Shown: positions 9,490 through 18,531 of the stretch, piece after piece
Layout of the letters: every line of letters starts with the position of its first letter
Numbering within the stretch: the stretch's first letter is position 1
Assembly: GCF_023017105.1 (NCBI RefSeq)
Contig: NZ_JALKEV010000011.1
Location: forward strand, 1 to 64,000
DNA: 64,000 nucleotides
Direction: 5' to 3'
Source of the DNA: Halalkalibacter sp. APA_J-10(15)
Lineage (GTDB): Bacteria > Bacillota > Bacilli > Bacillales > Bacillaceae_D
Notes under the pieces: model-generated
The model's database searches: none
Seen by the model: the letters and a program-made list of their open reading frames with translations, nothing else
What the model was told of the DNA's origin: nothing
Translations under genes and position numbers: made by a program

Positions 9490-10642
9490 TATCCTGAAAA
9501 GTAATATGCGATCATATGGCATGATCGTGGCGCTCATGTTTATTATTCTATTATTTAGTATTTTATCAGATGGGATTTTGTTACGGCCACTTAATGTGAC
9601 AAACCTTATTTTACAAAATAGTTATATTCTTGTGCTAGCTATTGGGATGGTTATGGTTATTATAGCGGGTCATATTGACTTATCAGTTGGTTCAGTTTGT
9701 GCCTTTGTAGGAGCAATAGCTGCAATTTTTATGATTGAAATGCAAATGCCAACAGTTGTTGCAATCTTCCTATGTTTACTATTAGGTGCGCTCATTGGTG
9801 CTTGGCATGGTTTCTTTATCGCTTATTTAAAGATGCCTTCTTTTATCGTAACATTAGCTGGTATGCTTTTGTTCAGAGGGTTAACAATGGTCGTATTAGG
9901 GGGGCAATCACTCTCCCCTTATCCAGCAGAGTTCCGTTTAATTAGTTCAGGCTTTATTCCGGATATCCCATTTCTCGGTTTATCCTCCTATCATGTTTTG
10001 ACGATTATAGTTGGTGCTTTGCTCTCACTGCTTGTTATTTTCAGTGAGTTAAAAGAACGTCGTGTTCAACTGAAAAACAAATTCTCGGTATTACCAACAG
10101 GCTTCTTCATTGCCAAGCTTGTTGCAATGGTAGCGGTTATTAATGTTTTCACATTTGTCTTAGCATCTTATCGAGGAATTCCAAATATTCTAGTCATCTT
10201 GTTTGTGTTAATTGTAGTATTCTCATTTATTATGAATAAAACGGTTATGGGACGGCACATTTATGCAACAGGTGGTAACCAAAAAGCTGCCGAGTTATCA
10301 GGGGTTAAAACAAAACGAGTGACGTTCTGGGTATTCGTCAATATGGGCTTCTTATCTGCAATCGCTGGTTTAATTTATGCGGCTCGATTGAATGCAGCAA
10401 CTCCAAGAGCTGGTACGATGTTTGAGCTTGATGCGATTGCCGCAGCATTCATTGGTGGTGCTTCAATGGCTGGTGGTGTCGGTACCATTGTCGGTGCTGT
10501 CGTCGGGGGTCTCGTCATGGGTGTTATGAACAACGGAATGTCTTTAATCGGTATTACGATTGATTGGCAACAAGCAATTAAAGGTTTAGTATTACTTGCA
10601 GCAGTTGGATTTGATATTTATAATCGAAATAAGTCAAAATAA
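9476..10642 (+). CDS. gguB: Multiple-sugar ABC transporter permease (GguB/MmsB type)
   Basis: About 388 residues, very hydrophobic, a BPD_transp_2 permease of the XylH/GguB class. Conserved stretches include [23 protein letters not shown] and [12 protein letters not shown] chose the second ATG (9476) because AGGGGG (9462-9467) lies eight bases ahead of it; the ATG at 9470 would be only two bases away. The start lies inside the gguA 3' end, so translation is coupled. A strong terminator follows, closing the chvE-gguA-gguB operon. Confidence 0.9.
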   Translation: MKLGDILKSNMRSYGMIVALMFIILLFSILSDGILLRPLNVTNLILQNSYILVLAIGMVMVIIAGHIDLSVGSVCAFVGAIAAIFMIEMQMPTVVAIFLCLLLGALIGAWHGFFIAYLKMPSFIVTLAGMLLFRGLTMVVLGGQSLSPYPAEFRLISSGFIPDIPFLGLSSYHVLTIIVGALLSLLVIFSELKERRVQLKNKFSVLPTGFFIAKLVAMVAVINVFTFVLASYRGIPNILVILFVLIVVFSFIMNKTVMGRHIYATGGNQKAAELSGVKTKRVTFWVFVNMGFLSAIAGLIYAARLNAATPRAGTMFELDAIAAAFIGGASMAGGVGTIVGAVVGGLVMGVMNNGMSLIGITIDWQQAIKGLVLLAAVGFDIYNRNKSK

Positions 10643-10648
10643 AGTAGT

Positions 10649-10695
10649 AAATACTCTTATTACGATGTGTGATCATTGTAATAAGAGTATTTTTG
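10649..10695 (+). terminator. Strong terminator of the sugar transporter operon
   Basis: A 19-bp stem (10649-10667 with 10674-10692, one G-U pair), a 6-base loop and a T run (attttttg). Confidence 0.9.
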
Positions 10696-10733
10696 TTATG
10701 GCTATAACAAAGCCAATAATGAGGTGAACGTCT

Positions 10734-10937
10734 ATGAAATTTGGAATGAGAAAGCCTAGCTTGAAGAAGAGAATTCGTGCTAGGACAAGTATAAAAAGGC
10801 AAGTCGTTCATCGTGCTGGTATGAAAATGCCACGTGGATATGGCTGGATTCGGAGCCCGAAGAAACATGCATATAATAAAGTATATAGGCGTACTACATT
10901 TGATCTATTTAAGCTATTGAAGAAGCTTTTTAAATGA
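10734..10937 (+). CDS. Small basic conserved protein of unknown function
   Basis: 67 residues, about a third Lys or Arg, beginning MKFGMRKPSLKKRI and containing RGYGWIRSPKKHAYNKVY. Proteins of this look (FRKPSLKK..., GWIKNPKKAAYNKVY) recur in Firmicutes and their phages without a known role; a nucleic-acid-binding function would suit the charge. A good GAGGTG ribosome site supports it as real. A hairpin at about 10931-10970 follows, then a small mobile element at 10974. Confidence 0.65.
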   Translation: MKFGMRKPSLKKRIRARTSIKRQVVHRAGMKMPRGYGWIRSPKKHAYNKVYRRTTFDLFKLLKKLFK

Positions 10938-10973
10938 AAAAATAGAGGGCGTAAATCCTCCCTATTAAGTGGT

Positions 10974-11106
10974 AGGTCATTGAAAAAGTACAAGTACATT
11001 TGAATACAAGAAACCCATTCATATCAAGCTTTTCAAAATAAGAAACGGTTACGTACATTGCTGAAAGGGCACCGAAAAAGTTGAACAAAACTTTTTCGGT
11101 GCCCTT
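10974..11106. mobile_element. Small non-autonomous element ending in a GGGCACCGAAAAAG palindrome
   Basis: The element starts AGGTCATTGAAAAAGT and ends in a large palindrome (11065-11082 with 11089-11106, 18 bp) closing in CGGTGCCC. It is flanked by TATTAAGTGGT (10963-10973) and TATTAAGTAGT (11106-11116), a probable 10-11 bp target duplication. The interior (agaaaccca... tcaag... ctttca... acggttacg... acatt) also matches 44531-44600. The palindrome may also terminate the chemoreceptor transcript from the right. Confidence 0.7.
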
Positions 11107-11129
11107 ATTAAGTAGTTGTATGAATCTTT

Positions 11130-12572
11130 TTATTCTTTTACTAACTTCTCAACTCTGCTACTCGTCTCCTCAATGATTGTTTGGAGCTCTTCATTTCGTA
11201 AAGATTGATTTTCGACTGTTGCCGATATTTCTTCAATTGATGCCGTTGTTTGTTCTAAAACAGAAGCAAATTCATTGACGGCTTTTTCGATTTCTTCAGA
11301 ATCGCCTCCGACTTGTGTAGCAGTAGCCGAAAGTGCTTGAAACTGATCGAGTAAAGAGTTGATCGCTTTATCAATATGATGAAAGGATTCTTTCGTCTCA
11401 TTAGTTGTTAGAATATTAGTTTGCATTTCACTTGAGATTGCAGTCATTTGAGACTGTGTTTGTTCATTCGTTGTATCAATTTGATTTAAGTTAATAGAAA
11501 TATCTTTGGCTGCTCGTTCAGTCGTTTCAGCTAGCTTACGAATTTCTTCTGCTACAACAGAAAAACCTTTTCCGCTTTCGCCAGCTCTTGCTGCTTCAAT
11601 AGAGGCATTAAGTGCTAGTAAGTTTGTCTGAGCTGTTATTTCTTGAATTGATTCAATCGATTGAACAGAATGGCTAATAATTTGACTGAGATTACTCATA
11701 TCAAGAGACATTTGTTCAACTAATTTCTGAAATTGTTCCATTTGTTCAGCTAGAAGCGTAACTTGTTTTGTACCATCAACAGAATGATTTCCTGCCTTTT
11801 CAGATTCGGCTCTTAGCTCGACTACGAATTTAAGCATATTTCTCATCGCTTCATTCGTACGTTCTACAGATGAGGAAATGTTGGCAGCTGATTCAGTTTG
11901 TACTTGTGTTCCAGTCGCCACCTCTTGAACAGCGGTATTTGTTTCTTGAAATGATTTCACATTGGTAGATGCTTGTTCTTGAATAACACCCATCTGTTTG
12001 GCAATGGATATACTTTCTGTTTCAAGACGTTTTTTGTCTTCATTTATTTGATCCAACGAAGCATTAACTTGCTCTTGCATCAATTCAGCTGTTTTGCTTG
12101 TATTCTCAGCTATGATAATAATCAACAATAACGTAATAAAAATAATAAAATAAATGATTAAAAAGCCTACTAACTCATCGATGGGAAATTGTCTATTTAT
12201 GTAGTTGTATATAAAAAAGCAAATGGTTACGACTGTAGAGTTTGCAAGATAAAATGCTTTACTTAAATAAAAGCCTGATAAAACGATAAGAAAGAAATAA
12301 AAATCTGATAAATCACCAGGTGTGATTAAAGTAATGAGAAATAATAGACTAGTTAATGACATAAAGATGAGATAGGGTAATAACTTTGGAACCTTGTTTT
12401 TAAAATGTAGGATACTAAGTATACTAGCAAAGAAAATACCTAATAAATTGTCAATGAACCGACCGTCAAATAAAAAGGTTAAAATAATGCCAATTGCAAC
12501 AACTAAATATAACACATAAAGCATAAATTGGTTCTTTTTCCTAATTGTTTGTGTTAAAAAGTCTGTTTGCAT
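11130..12572 (-). CDS. Methyl-accepting chemotaxis protein with multi-span membrane sensor
   Basis: 480 residues. The N-terminal 155 contain about five or six hydrophobic segments with short loops and no large extracellular domain or obvious HAMP. The rest is a coiled-coil signalling domain with the hairpin tip near 310-355 ([22 protein letters not shown]... AEEIRKLAE). Such receptors probably sense within or at the membrane. ATG start with AGGAGG seven to eight bases upstream. Monocistronic. Confidence 0.9.
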   Translation of the reverse strand: MQTDFLTQTIRKKNQFMLYVLYLVVAIGIILTFLFDGRFIDNLLGIFFASILSILHFKNKVPKLLPYLIFMSLTSLLFLITLITPGDLSDFYFFLIVLSGFYLSKAFYLANSTVVTICFFIYNYINRQFPIDELVGFLIIYFIIFITLLLIIIIAENTSKTAELMQEQVNASLDQINEDKKRLETESISIAKQMGVIQEQASTNVKSFQETNTAVQEVATGTQVQTESAANISSSVERTNEAMRNMLKFVVELRAESEKAGNHSVDGTKQVTLLAEQMEQFQKLVEQMSLDMSNLSQIISHSVQSIESIQEITAQTNLLALNASIEAARAGESGKGFSVVAEEIRKLAETTERAAKDISINLNQIDTTNEQTQSQMTAISSEMQTNILTTNETKESFHHIDKAINSLLDQFQALSATATQVGGDSEEIEKAVNEFASVLEQTTASIEEISATVENQSLRNEELQTIIEETSSRVEKLVKE

Positions 12573-12699
12573 ATGAAACCTCCTAGTGTGTAATTAGGAC
12601 TAAGTATATAGTAATAATCTAAGTGAAACAATATACTTTTTATACATAGAAGGTTGTAAAATATTACATTTGCTTAATAATGAAACATATGAAGACTCA

Positions 12700-13371
12700 C
12701 TATGTTATCTCATTGACAAACCTCTTCGTAATTTCTAGTGGCCTCGTAATAGCCGATCCGACAACGGCTGAATATGCACCTACTTCGAATAATTGTTTTA
12801 ATTGTTTGGGTGTTTGAATTCCTCCCTCTGCAATGATAGGAATGGAAAGCTTATAAGCTAAGTCCTTTACAAGTGAGATATCTGGTAATATTCGTCCTTT
12901 TGTAGCATTTGTATAGCCACTTAACGTTGTGGAAATGCAATCAAATCCGATTTCGCTTGCAAATAGGCCTTCTTCAAATGTAGAACAATCAGCCATGAAT
13001 AATTGATTTGGATAACGTCTACGAATAGAAGGGAAGAATTCGTTAATTGTCTGTCCGTTAGGCCTCATTCGGTTTGTCGCATCTAAGGCAATCATATCAA
13101 CACCTTCCTCATGTAGAAGGTCAATTTCTTTTTCTGTAGGTGTGATAAAGACATCTGATGTTGGATAGTTAGCTTTTATAATTCCAATGACGGGTAGCTC
13201 GACTGATTTTTTTATTTCACGAATATCGACAATACTGTTCGCTCTGATCGCCTTTGCACCACCGAGCATAGCAGCATAAGCCATACATCCCATTATTCTT
13301 GATCCGTACATTGGTTCATCAGGTAGAGCTTGGCAAGAAACGATTAGCTGTCCTTTAATGGTATTTAACAT
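12700..13371 (-). CDS. nanE: N-acetylmannosamine-6-phosphate 2-epimerase
   Basis: 223 residues, a TIM-barrel NanE. Family stretches are QLIVSCQALPDEPMYG, GAKAIRANS, PVIGIIK, DMIALDAT, DCSTFEEG and PIIAEGGI. It converts ManNAc-6-P to GlcNAc-6-P, which the upstream NagA and NagB turn into fructose-6-P. The open frame extends to a TTG at 13389, but the ATG at 13371 has AGGAGA at ideal spacing. Two hairpins separate it from nagB, so its expression may be set apart from nagAB. I see no ManNAc kinase or sialate lyase in the window. Confidence 0.92.
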   Translation of the reverse strand: MLNTIKGQLIVSCQALPDEPMYGSRIMGCMAYAAMLGGAKAIRANSIVDIREIKKSVELPVIGIIKANYPTSDVFITPTEKEIDLLHEEGVDMIALDATNRMRPNGQTINEFFPSIRRRYPNQLFMADCSTFEEGLFASEIGFDCISTTLSGYTNATKGRILPDISLVKDLAYKLSIPIIAEGGIQTPKQLKQLFEVGAYSAVVGSAITRPLEITKRFVNEIT

Positions 13372-13389
13372 AGTATCTCTCCTGTTCAA

Positions 13390-13420
13390 GTAAGAAAAGC
13401 GACTGCGCGGTTTTTCTTAC
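13390..13420 (-). promoter_or_regulatory. Hairpin directly upstream of the nanE ribosome site
   Basis: GTAAGAAAA pairs with TTTTCTTAC, with an inner GCG/CGC stem. It lies a few bases before the nanE Shine-Dalgarno sequence and could be a weak terminator or translational control element. The rest of 13421-13572 holds another 9-bp hairpin (13509-13533) but no gene I can support. Confidence 0.4.
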
Positions 13421-13572
13421 AGTATCAAATGAAAAAATCTTTAGAGGTTTAATCAAGGAGGGGATAGGCGAACTCGCGGGTGACGTCGACTCCGTACGTT
13501 ACACATATTTTTGAAAGAACCTCACTTTCAAAAGTACTCAAGTCATAATAACGACTACGTACGACGTAATGC

Positions 13573-13597
13573 AGAAAAAACGCATAGCGTTTTTTCT
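13573..13597 (-). terminator. Terminator immediately after nagB
   Basis: AGAAAAAACGC pairs with GCGTTTTTTCT around a 3-base loop, overlapping the nagB stop. Read on the minus strand, a T run lies in the descending arm. It should end much of the nagAB transcript before nanE. Confidence 0.65.
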
Positions 13598-14301
13598 TAT
13601 CCAATAATAACGGTGACATTTGGGTGGTTATGGAGAATAGATGCTGGGAAGTCCTCACATATTTCTCCTTCAAGCAATCTTTTAATGGCAGGCCGTTTCT
13701 TTTCACCTGATGCAAGCAGCAAAATTTCTTTGCTTTCCATAATCGTTTGAATCCCCATTGTTATGGCTTGATGTGGAACGTCATCTTCACGTTCAAAGAA
13801 GCGTGCGTTCGCCTTGCGTGTAGAAGGCTTTAAATCAACGATATGAGTTTGAGTGGAGAAAGGTGTTCCTGGTTCATTAAAGCCGATGTGGCCATTCAAT
13901 CCAAGACCTAGCAATTGTACATCAATACCGCCATTTTCTTTTATAAGTTGTTCATACCGTATACATTCTTGTTCAGCATTGTCTGTGCCTCCGTCTGGAA
14001 TGTGAATATGACTTTCTCGTATGTTAATATGCCTAAAAAGATGCTCATCCATATAATAATGATAGCTGTTTCGATCTGTTGGCTTGAGTCCGATGTATTC
14101 ATCTAAGTTAAACGTTGTGACATTCGAAAAGGAGAGCTGTTCTTGAGTGTAGCCTTTTATAAGTAGCTCATATAACCTTTCTGGAGTTGAGCCTGTTGCA
14201 AGTCCAAGTACTGGCTCGTTGACATGCAACAACTTTGCTTTTATGATTTCGTATGCATACGTACTCATTTCTTCATAGTTGTGCAAATGTACGGTTTTCA
14301 T
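13597..14301 (-). CDS. nagB: Glucosamine-6-phosphate deaminase
   Basis: 234 residues. Hallmarks are GLATGSTPERLYELL, FNLDEYIGL (catalytic Asp region), LLGLGLNGHIGFNEPG and ALTMGI-like AITMGIQTIM. It converts GlcN-6-P to fructose-6-P and ammonia. The open frame runs further upstream, but the ATG at 14301 has GAGGAG behind it and matches the family N-terminus (MKTVHLHNYEEMS). It starts one base after the nagA stop, so the two are coupled. Confidence 0.95.
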   Translation of the reverse strand: MKTVHLHNYEEMSTYAYEIIKAKLLHVNEPVLGLATGSTPERLYELLIKGYTQEQLSFSNVTTFNLDEYIGLKPTDRNSYHYYMDEHLFRHINIRESHIHIPDGGTDNAEQECIRYEQLIKENGGIDVQLLGLGLNGHIGFNEPGTPFSTQTHIVDLKPSTRKANARFFEREDDVPHQAITMGIQTIMESKEILLLASGEKKRPAIKRLLEGEICEDFPASILHNHPNVTVIIG

Positions 14302-14302
14302 G

Positions 14303-15475
14303 TTAGTACTCCTCTCGCTTGTAGGCAATTGATCCACGGCAAATGGTATATATAAGATTAAAATGTTCGTCAACTAATAGGAAGTCAGCATCCTTTCCTT
14401 CTGATATACTCCCTTTATGATCAAAAAGACCTAGCTGTTTGGCAGGGTTTATTGCAGCCATCTTCGCCACGTCATCGATCGTTGCAGTTGTCATTTGTTG
14501 CATGTTTTTCGCAGCATCAATCATTTTCAAAACACTTCCAGCTAATGTTCCATTTGATAATAACGCTTTTTCTCCGTCTGTGGTCACGATTTGTCCTCCT
14601 AGTGAGTAGGTCCCGGGAGGCATTCCTTTAGCTTCAACCGAGTCGGTTATGAGGATGAGCCGATCTGGACCGACCTGTTGATAAATGAGATTAACCATAT
14701 CTGGCGAAACATGTAGACCGTCGACAATCAATTCACACACTAACTCTTCTAATAATAATCCAGCACCAACGGCCCCGACATCACGGTGATGTATAGCAGT
14801 CATGGCATTACAAAGGTGAGTAAGTTGACTTACGCCTTTTTTGACACTATGTTTTATTTCTGCCATTGAAGCATTCGTATGTCCGGCAGAAACAATTACT
14901 CCAGACTTTACTAAAAAAGAAATGAAATCCTCCTGTTTATCCATTTCTGGAGCTAGGGTAATGACTCTAATTCGTCCATTGGATACGTTTTGCCAATGTT
15001 TAAATTGTTCAATTGAAGGAGGAATGACATACTCGGACGGTTGTGCTCCAGCCTTTTCGATGTTAATGAAGGGACCTTCTAAATGAATACCTAATAGCTC
15101 TGCTCCCTGATTCTTGATAGGATAGTTGGCGACCGTATTCAACGCTTGGTCAATAGCTTCTTTAGATTGTGTGATAGTGGTTGCTAAAAAGCTGGTCGTT
15201 CCTTCTGCTGGTAAGCTCTCAGCTATCGTTCGTAAAGCAGCCTCTTCGCCATCCATCACATCAGCTCCCGCAGCACCGTGAATATGAGTATCAATAAATC
15301 CAGGAATGATATGGTGCCCATTGCCATCTATCGCATATTCACACTCTCCTAAATGAGGATCACCTTGTCCTATTTCCATTATGGTCTTATTGTTTGTACG
15401 AATATATCCGTTAATGACCTCTGTTTCACAATGAATGTTTACATTGTAGAAAACAATGCCGTTTGTCTGTTTCAT
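14303..15475 (-). CDS. nagA: N-acetylglucosamine-6-phosphate deacetylase
   Basis: 390 residues, amidohydrolase fold. Metal and substrate motifs seen are IDTHIHGAAG (His64, His66), LLGIHLEGPF, SAGHTNA, LTHLCNAM and LITDSVEAKG. It releases acetate from GlcNAc-6-P to give GlcN-6-P. ATG start with AGAGGTGA. First structural gene after the RpiR-type regulator, 33 bases downstream of it. Confidence 0.95.
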   Translation of the reverse strand: MKQTNGIVFYNVNIHCETEVINGYIRTNNKTIMEIGQGDPHLGECEYAIDGNGHHIIPGFIDTHIHGAAGADVMDGEEAALRTIAESLPAEGTTSFLATTITQSKEAIDQALNTVANYPIKNQGAELLGIHLEGPFINIEKAGAQPSEYVIPPSIEQFKHWQNVSNGRIRVITLAPEMDKQEDFISFLVKSGVIVSAGHTNASMAEIKHSVKKGVSQLTHLCNAMTAIHHRDVGAVGAGLLLEELVCELIVDGLHVSPDMVNLIYQQVGPDRLILITDSVEAKGMPPGTYSLGGQIVTTDGEKALLSNGTLAGSVLKMIDAAKNMQQMTTATIDDVAKMAAINPAKQLGLFDHKGSISEGKDADFLLVDEHFNLIYTICRGSIAYKREEY

Positions 15476-15508
15476 CCTATCACCTCTTTTATCATGAAAC
15501 TAAGTATC

Positions 15509-16348
15509 CTAATAAAGCTTCTTTGCTGTGTTTTCTGAAATTTGATGCTTCATCTCTACTGATTGCTCATAATTTTCTAAAGTGACTCCTGTACAAATAA
15601 GGTCAATAAGATATAATTGCGCAACTTTTGTAATAAGGGAACCACTATCTAATGGACTTTCTTTTGCTGATGTAAGTAAGACTTGATTGGCAAGCTTTGT
15701 TAATGGTGACTTTAAATAGTTCGTGATGGCAATGATCGTTGCACCTTGTGCTTTGGCAATTTGTATTGTATCAACGATATCCTTCGTACTACCCGTTACA
15801 CTAATGGCGATCACAACCGTTTCTTTTGTCATACTTGATGCTCTCATGACTTGAGTGTGAGGATCGGTAACGGCCTGAATATGTTTTCCAATTCGAAGTA
15901 AACGGTTTTCCATGTCATTAGCTGCAATACCAGAGGAACCAATTCCAAAAATAACGACATCGTGAGCTTGTGCGATTGTTTTTACAGCAGCTTCTAGTGC
16001 TAGAGCGTCTATGAGGTCATAGGAATTATGAATGGCTTGAACCATATAGTTGCGAATTTTCTCTATATACGTGCTATTTTCTTCATTCGGAGTTCTTTTT
16101 GATGAAACCTCTTGAGCAAGAGCAAATTTGAAATCTTGAAATCCTTTGAAGTGAAGTTTTCTAAAAAAGCGTAATAACGTTGCTTCAGCTACATCGCATG
16201 CTTCAGAAAGCTCAGTTAAGGAATAGTATAGGACTTGATCAATGTGAGAAGTGATATAGTCATATATTTTCGTTTCAGATTTTGTAAGGCTGTGCTTATG
16301 CTGTTCCATCATAATAGAAGGCTTATATCGATTTGATTTGCTATCCAA
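15509..16348 (-). CDS. MurR/RpiR family transcriptional regulator of amino-sugar genes
   Basis: 279 residues: an N-terminal HTH_6 domain (about 15-90, with LTELSEACDVAEATLLRFFRKL) and a C-terminal SIS sugar-phosphate-binding domain (about 120-260, with GIGSSGIAANDMENRL and ISVTGSTKDIVDTI). It probably senses an amino-sugar phosphate and controls the nagA-nagB-nanE genes downstream and itself. TTG start with GGGAGG seven bases upstream. A palindrome lies in its promoter region. Confidence 0.88.
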   Translation of the reverse strand: MDSKSNRYKPSIMMEQHKHSLTKSETKIYDYITSHIDQVLYYSLTELSEACDVAEATLLRFFRKLHFKGFQDFKFALAQEVSSKRTPNEENSTYIEKIRNYMVQAIHNSYDLIDALALEAAVKTIAQAHDVVIFGIGSSGIAANDMENRLLRIGKHIQAVTDPHTQVMRASSMTKETVVIAISVTGSTKDIVDTIQIAKAQGATIIAITNYLKSPLTKLANQVLLTSAKESPLDSGSLITKVAQLYLIDLICTGVTLENYEQSVEMKHQISENTAKKLY

Positions 16349-16402
16349 CTGAAATCCTCCCTTTGATTAAATGTGCATATGTTAACTGTATCAATTTGAT
16401 TG

Positions 16403-16417
16403 TAAATTGTCAATTTA
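16403..16417 (-). promoter_or_regulatory. Candidate operator of the RpiR-type regulator
   Basis: TAAATTG-T-CAATTTA is a perfect 7-bp inverted repeat 55 bases before the regulator start. A minus-strand TTGACA (16440-16445 reversed) with TAATTT 16 bases on could be the promoter, placing the palindrome at the transcription start. The site assignment is inference. Confidence 0.4.
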
Positions 16418-16522
16418 AAATTAATTATTGAAAGTCAATTGTCAAAATAGGTGGAAATGTCTTTAACAAGTTGGTAGAGTGCAATATTTGGAGTGTGAGC
16501 TAAGAGATATGAATGTTTCTTG

Positions 16523-16553
16523 TTGACATGAAACGCGTTCCATACGATACAAT
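16523..16553 (+). promoter_or_regulatory. Candidate promoter of the HAD phosphatase gene
   Basis: TTGACA (16523-16528) and TACAAT (16548-16553) are separated by 19 bases. The spacer holds a near-palindrome, ATGAAACGCGTTCCAT (16528-16543), which could be an operator. The long spacing lowers confidence. Confidence 0.45.
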
Positions 16554-16630
16554 ATGAAGGGATAAGAAGAATAGAAAAGGAAAAAGGCGTTATAATAGAA
16601 ATAGACTATATAGAGAAAGTTGGTTTGGAA

Positions 16631-17416
16631 ATGGGAGAGAAGAGCGTTATTTTTTTTGATATTGATGGTACATTATTAAGAGAGGATAAGACATTACCAC
16701 CTTCTACTAAAAAAGCAATATTTGCATTGAAGGAGGAAGGGCATGAAGTGGCTATTGCAACAGGGAGAGCACCTTTTATGTTTGAGGATATTCGTAAGGA
16801 ACTCGATATTCAAACATATGTGAGCTATAACGGACAGTATGTCGTCCTAAATGGAGACGTCCTTTACACGAATCCACTTCATACGGAAGCGTTGGTCCGT
16901 CTGACGGAGGAAGCAGTTAGTCAAGAACACCCGGTTGTGTTTATGGATCATGAGGATATGAAAGCGAATGTCCCACCAGAGCATTCATTTATTACTGAAA
17001 GTATTGATTCATTAAAAATAGCTCATTTTCCAGCACATGACCCTCATTATTATAAAGATCGTAACCTATATCAATCTCTTCTGTTCTGTCCAGAAGGCTC
17101 AGAGGAACGATATGAGCGTAATTATCCAGAGTTTGATTTTATTCGTTGGCATCCTCTTTCGGTCGATATTTTGCCTAAAGGTGGATCAAAAGCAATTGGA
17201 ATTGAGAAGATTGTTGAAAAACTAGGCTACTCAAAGGAAAGGCAATACGCTTTCGGAGATGGGTTAAATGATATCGAGATGCTTTCAGAGGTTTACAATA
17301 GTGTGGCGATGGGTAATGCCGTAGATAAAGTTCAATCAGCTGCGAAGTATGTAACGAAATCAGTTGAAGAAGATGGCATTTATCACGGCTTGAAGCTAGT
17401 TGGGTTATTAAAATAA
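16631..17416 (+). CDS. Cof-type HAD superfamily hydrolase
   Basis: About 261 residues. Motif I is FFDIDGTLL (nucleophile and acid-base Asp), followed by a IIB cap with AIATGRAP, and motifs III/IV in KGGSKAIGIEKI and FGDGLNDIEML. Cof-type enzymes dephosphorylate small phosphometabolites, often sugar phosphates or flavin; the substrate cannot be read from the sequence. A TTG at 16625 and an ATG at 16631 are both possible starts, neither with a clear ribosome site; I list the ATG. It diverges from the amino-sugar regulator. Confidence 0.88.
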   Translation: MGEKSVIFFDIDGTLLREDKTLPPSTKKAIFALKEEGHEVAIATGRAPFMFEDIRKELDIQTYVSYNGQYVVLNGDVLYTNPLHTEALVRLTEEAVSQEHPVVFMDHEDMKANVPPEHSFITESIDSLKIAHFPAHDPHYYKDRNLYQSLLFCPEGSEERYERNYPEFDFIRWHPLSVDILPKGGSKAIGIEKIVEKLGYSKERQYAFGDGLNDIEMLSEVYNSVAMGNAVDKVQSAAKYVTKSVEEDGIYHGLKLVGLLK

Positions 17417-17434
17417 ATATTGAAATATCTCATT

Positions 17435-17470
17435 CACCTAAAGGGTAGTAAAGCTCTTTAGGTGTTTTTA
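17435..17470 (+). terminator. Terminator after the HAD gene
   Basis: CACCTAAAG pairs with CTTTAGGTG, extendable by two pairs, followed by TTTTTA. Confidence 0.8.
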
Positions 17471-17592
17471 TTGAGTGCTCGATAGTATAACAAGGAAGGC
17501 GTGCGTGTAAGAAAGCTACACTCAAACGATTTGAATTTGTTACAGGAGAAAGAGGATTTCTGTAGAATGGTTCTATACAAGGGAGTGGGAGT

Positions 17593-18456
17593 ATGAACGT
17601 ATCTTTTATTGGTTTAGGGATTATGGGATTACCGATGGCAAAGCATTTATATAGAGCTGGTTGTTTGTATAAAGTATATAATCGCACGAAAGCAAAGGCG
17701 GATTATTTCCTTGAAAGAGGGCTGGAGGTAAGTCATACACCGAAGGAAGCCGCTGTAGGAGCCAATTATATCATTACGATTGTCTCTAATTCGAGTGATG
17801 TCGAAGAGGTCATCCTTGGAGAAAATGGTGTCATTCATTCTGCCAGCAGTGGTTCAACTATCATTGATATGTCATCAATCAATCCTGAGGTTTCAAAACA
17901 AATTAGTTTAAGGTTGAGTGAAAAGGGAATCCATTTCATAGATGCACCAGTAAGCGGAGGCGAGCAAGGAGCGATAGCTGGAAAATTGGCGATAATGGTT
18001 GGTGGAAGGAAAGAGGTTGTTAAGGATGCTGAGAAGGTTCTGAAAGTAATGGGTTCTCCTGTTCATGTCGGATCGGTTGGCTCTGGTGGCTATGCAAAGC
18101 TAGCTAATCAAATTATGGTAGCGCTACACCTTCAAGCGATGTCTGAAGCTTTTACACTCGCAAAAAAAGCCAATCTTGATGCCGAGCAGCTGTATCATGC
18201 AGTAAGGAATGGGTTGGCAGGTAGTCACGTCCTCGATCAAAAGATAAGCAATGTTGTAGAAGGAGAATATGACCCAGGATTTAAAGTGGCCCTTCATCTA
18301 AAAGATTTAAACAATGTTTTGGATGCTGCTAATGAGTTAGATGTTCATTTACCTATTACAAATGAAATTCAGCGCTTTATGAATGAAATGAATAGGGAAG
18401 GCATGGGTGAGCTTGACCATTCAAGCTTGTACACCTATTTACAAAAGAATCAGTAG
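17593..18456 (+). CDS. NAD(P)-dependent beta-hydroxyacid dehydrogenase (GarR/HIBADH family)
   Basis: 287 residues. The N-terminal Rossmann fold has FIGLGIMGLPMAKHL, then DAPVSGGEQGA, and the catalytic-lysine region GSGGYAKLANQ, followed by the helical C-terminal domain. Relatives reduce tartronate semialdehyde or oxidise 3-hydroxyisobutyrate or related acids. 2-hydroxy-3-oxopropionate reductase is the nearest guess, but the substrate is not determined by what I can see. ATG start behind GGGAGTGGG. No partner gene of glycerate or valine metabolism is adjacent. Confidence 0.85.
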   Translation: MNVSFIGLGIMGLPMAKHLYRAGCLYKVYNRTKAKADYFLERGLEVSHTPKEAAVGANYIITIVSNSSDVEEVILGENGVIHSASSGSTIIDMSSINPEVSKQISLRLSEKGIHFIDAPVSGGEQGAIAGKLAIMVGGRKEVVKDAEKVLKVMGSPVHVGSVGSGGYAKLANQIMVALHLQAMSEAFTLAKKANLDAEQLYHAVRNGLAGSHVLDQKISNVVEGEYDPGFKVALHLKDLNNVLDAANELDVHLPITNEIQRFMNEMNREGMGELDHSSLYTYLQKNQ

Positions 18457-18531
18457 CAATATGAAGGAGCTGTTGTCATACTCACGTATGTCAATATAAA
18501 TTAAATGGAAATGAAGGAGGAATTTATTCAT

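Noticed and set aside
13449-13715. 88-codon minus-strand ORF after nagB
   Set aside because: It overlaps nagB in another frame, crosses the nagB terminator and lacks a ribosome site.
16625-16630. TTG start for the HAD phosphatase two codons upstream
   Set aside because: No better ribosome site than for the ATG at 16631; the difference is two residues and cannot be settled here.
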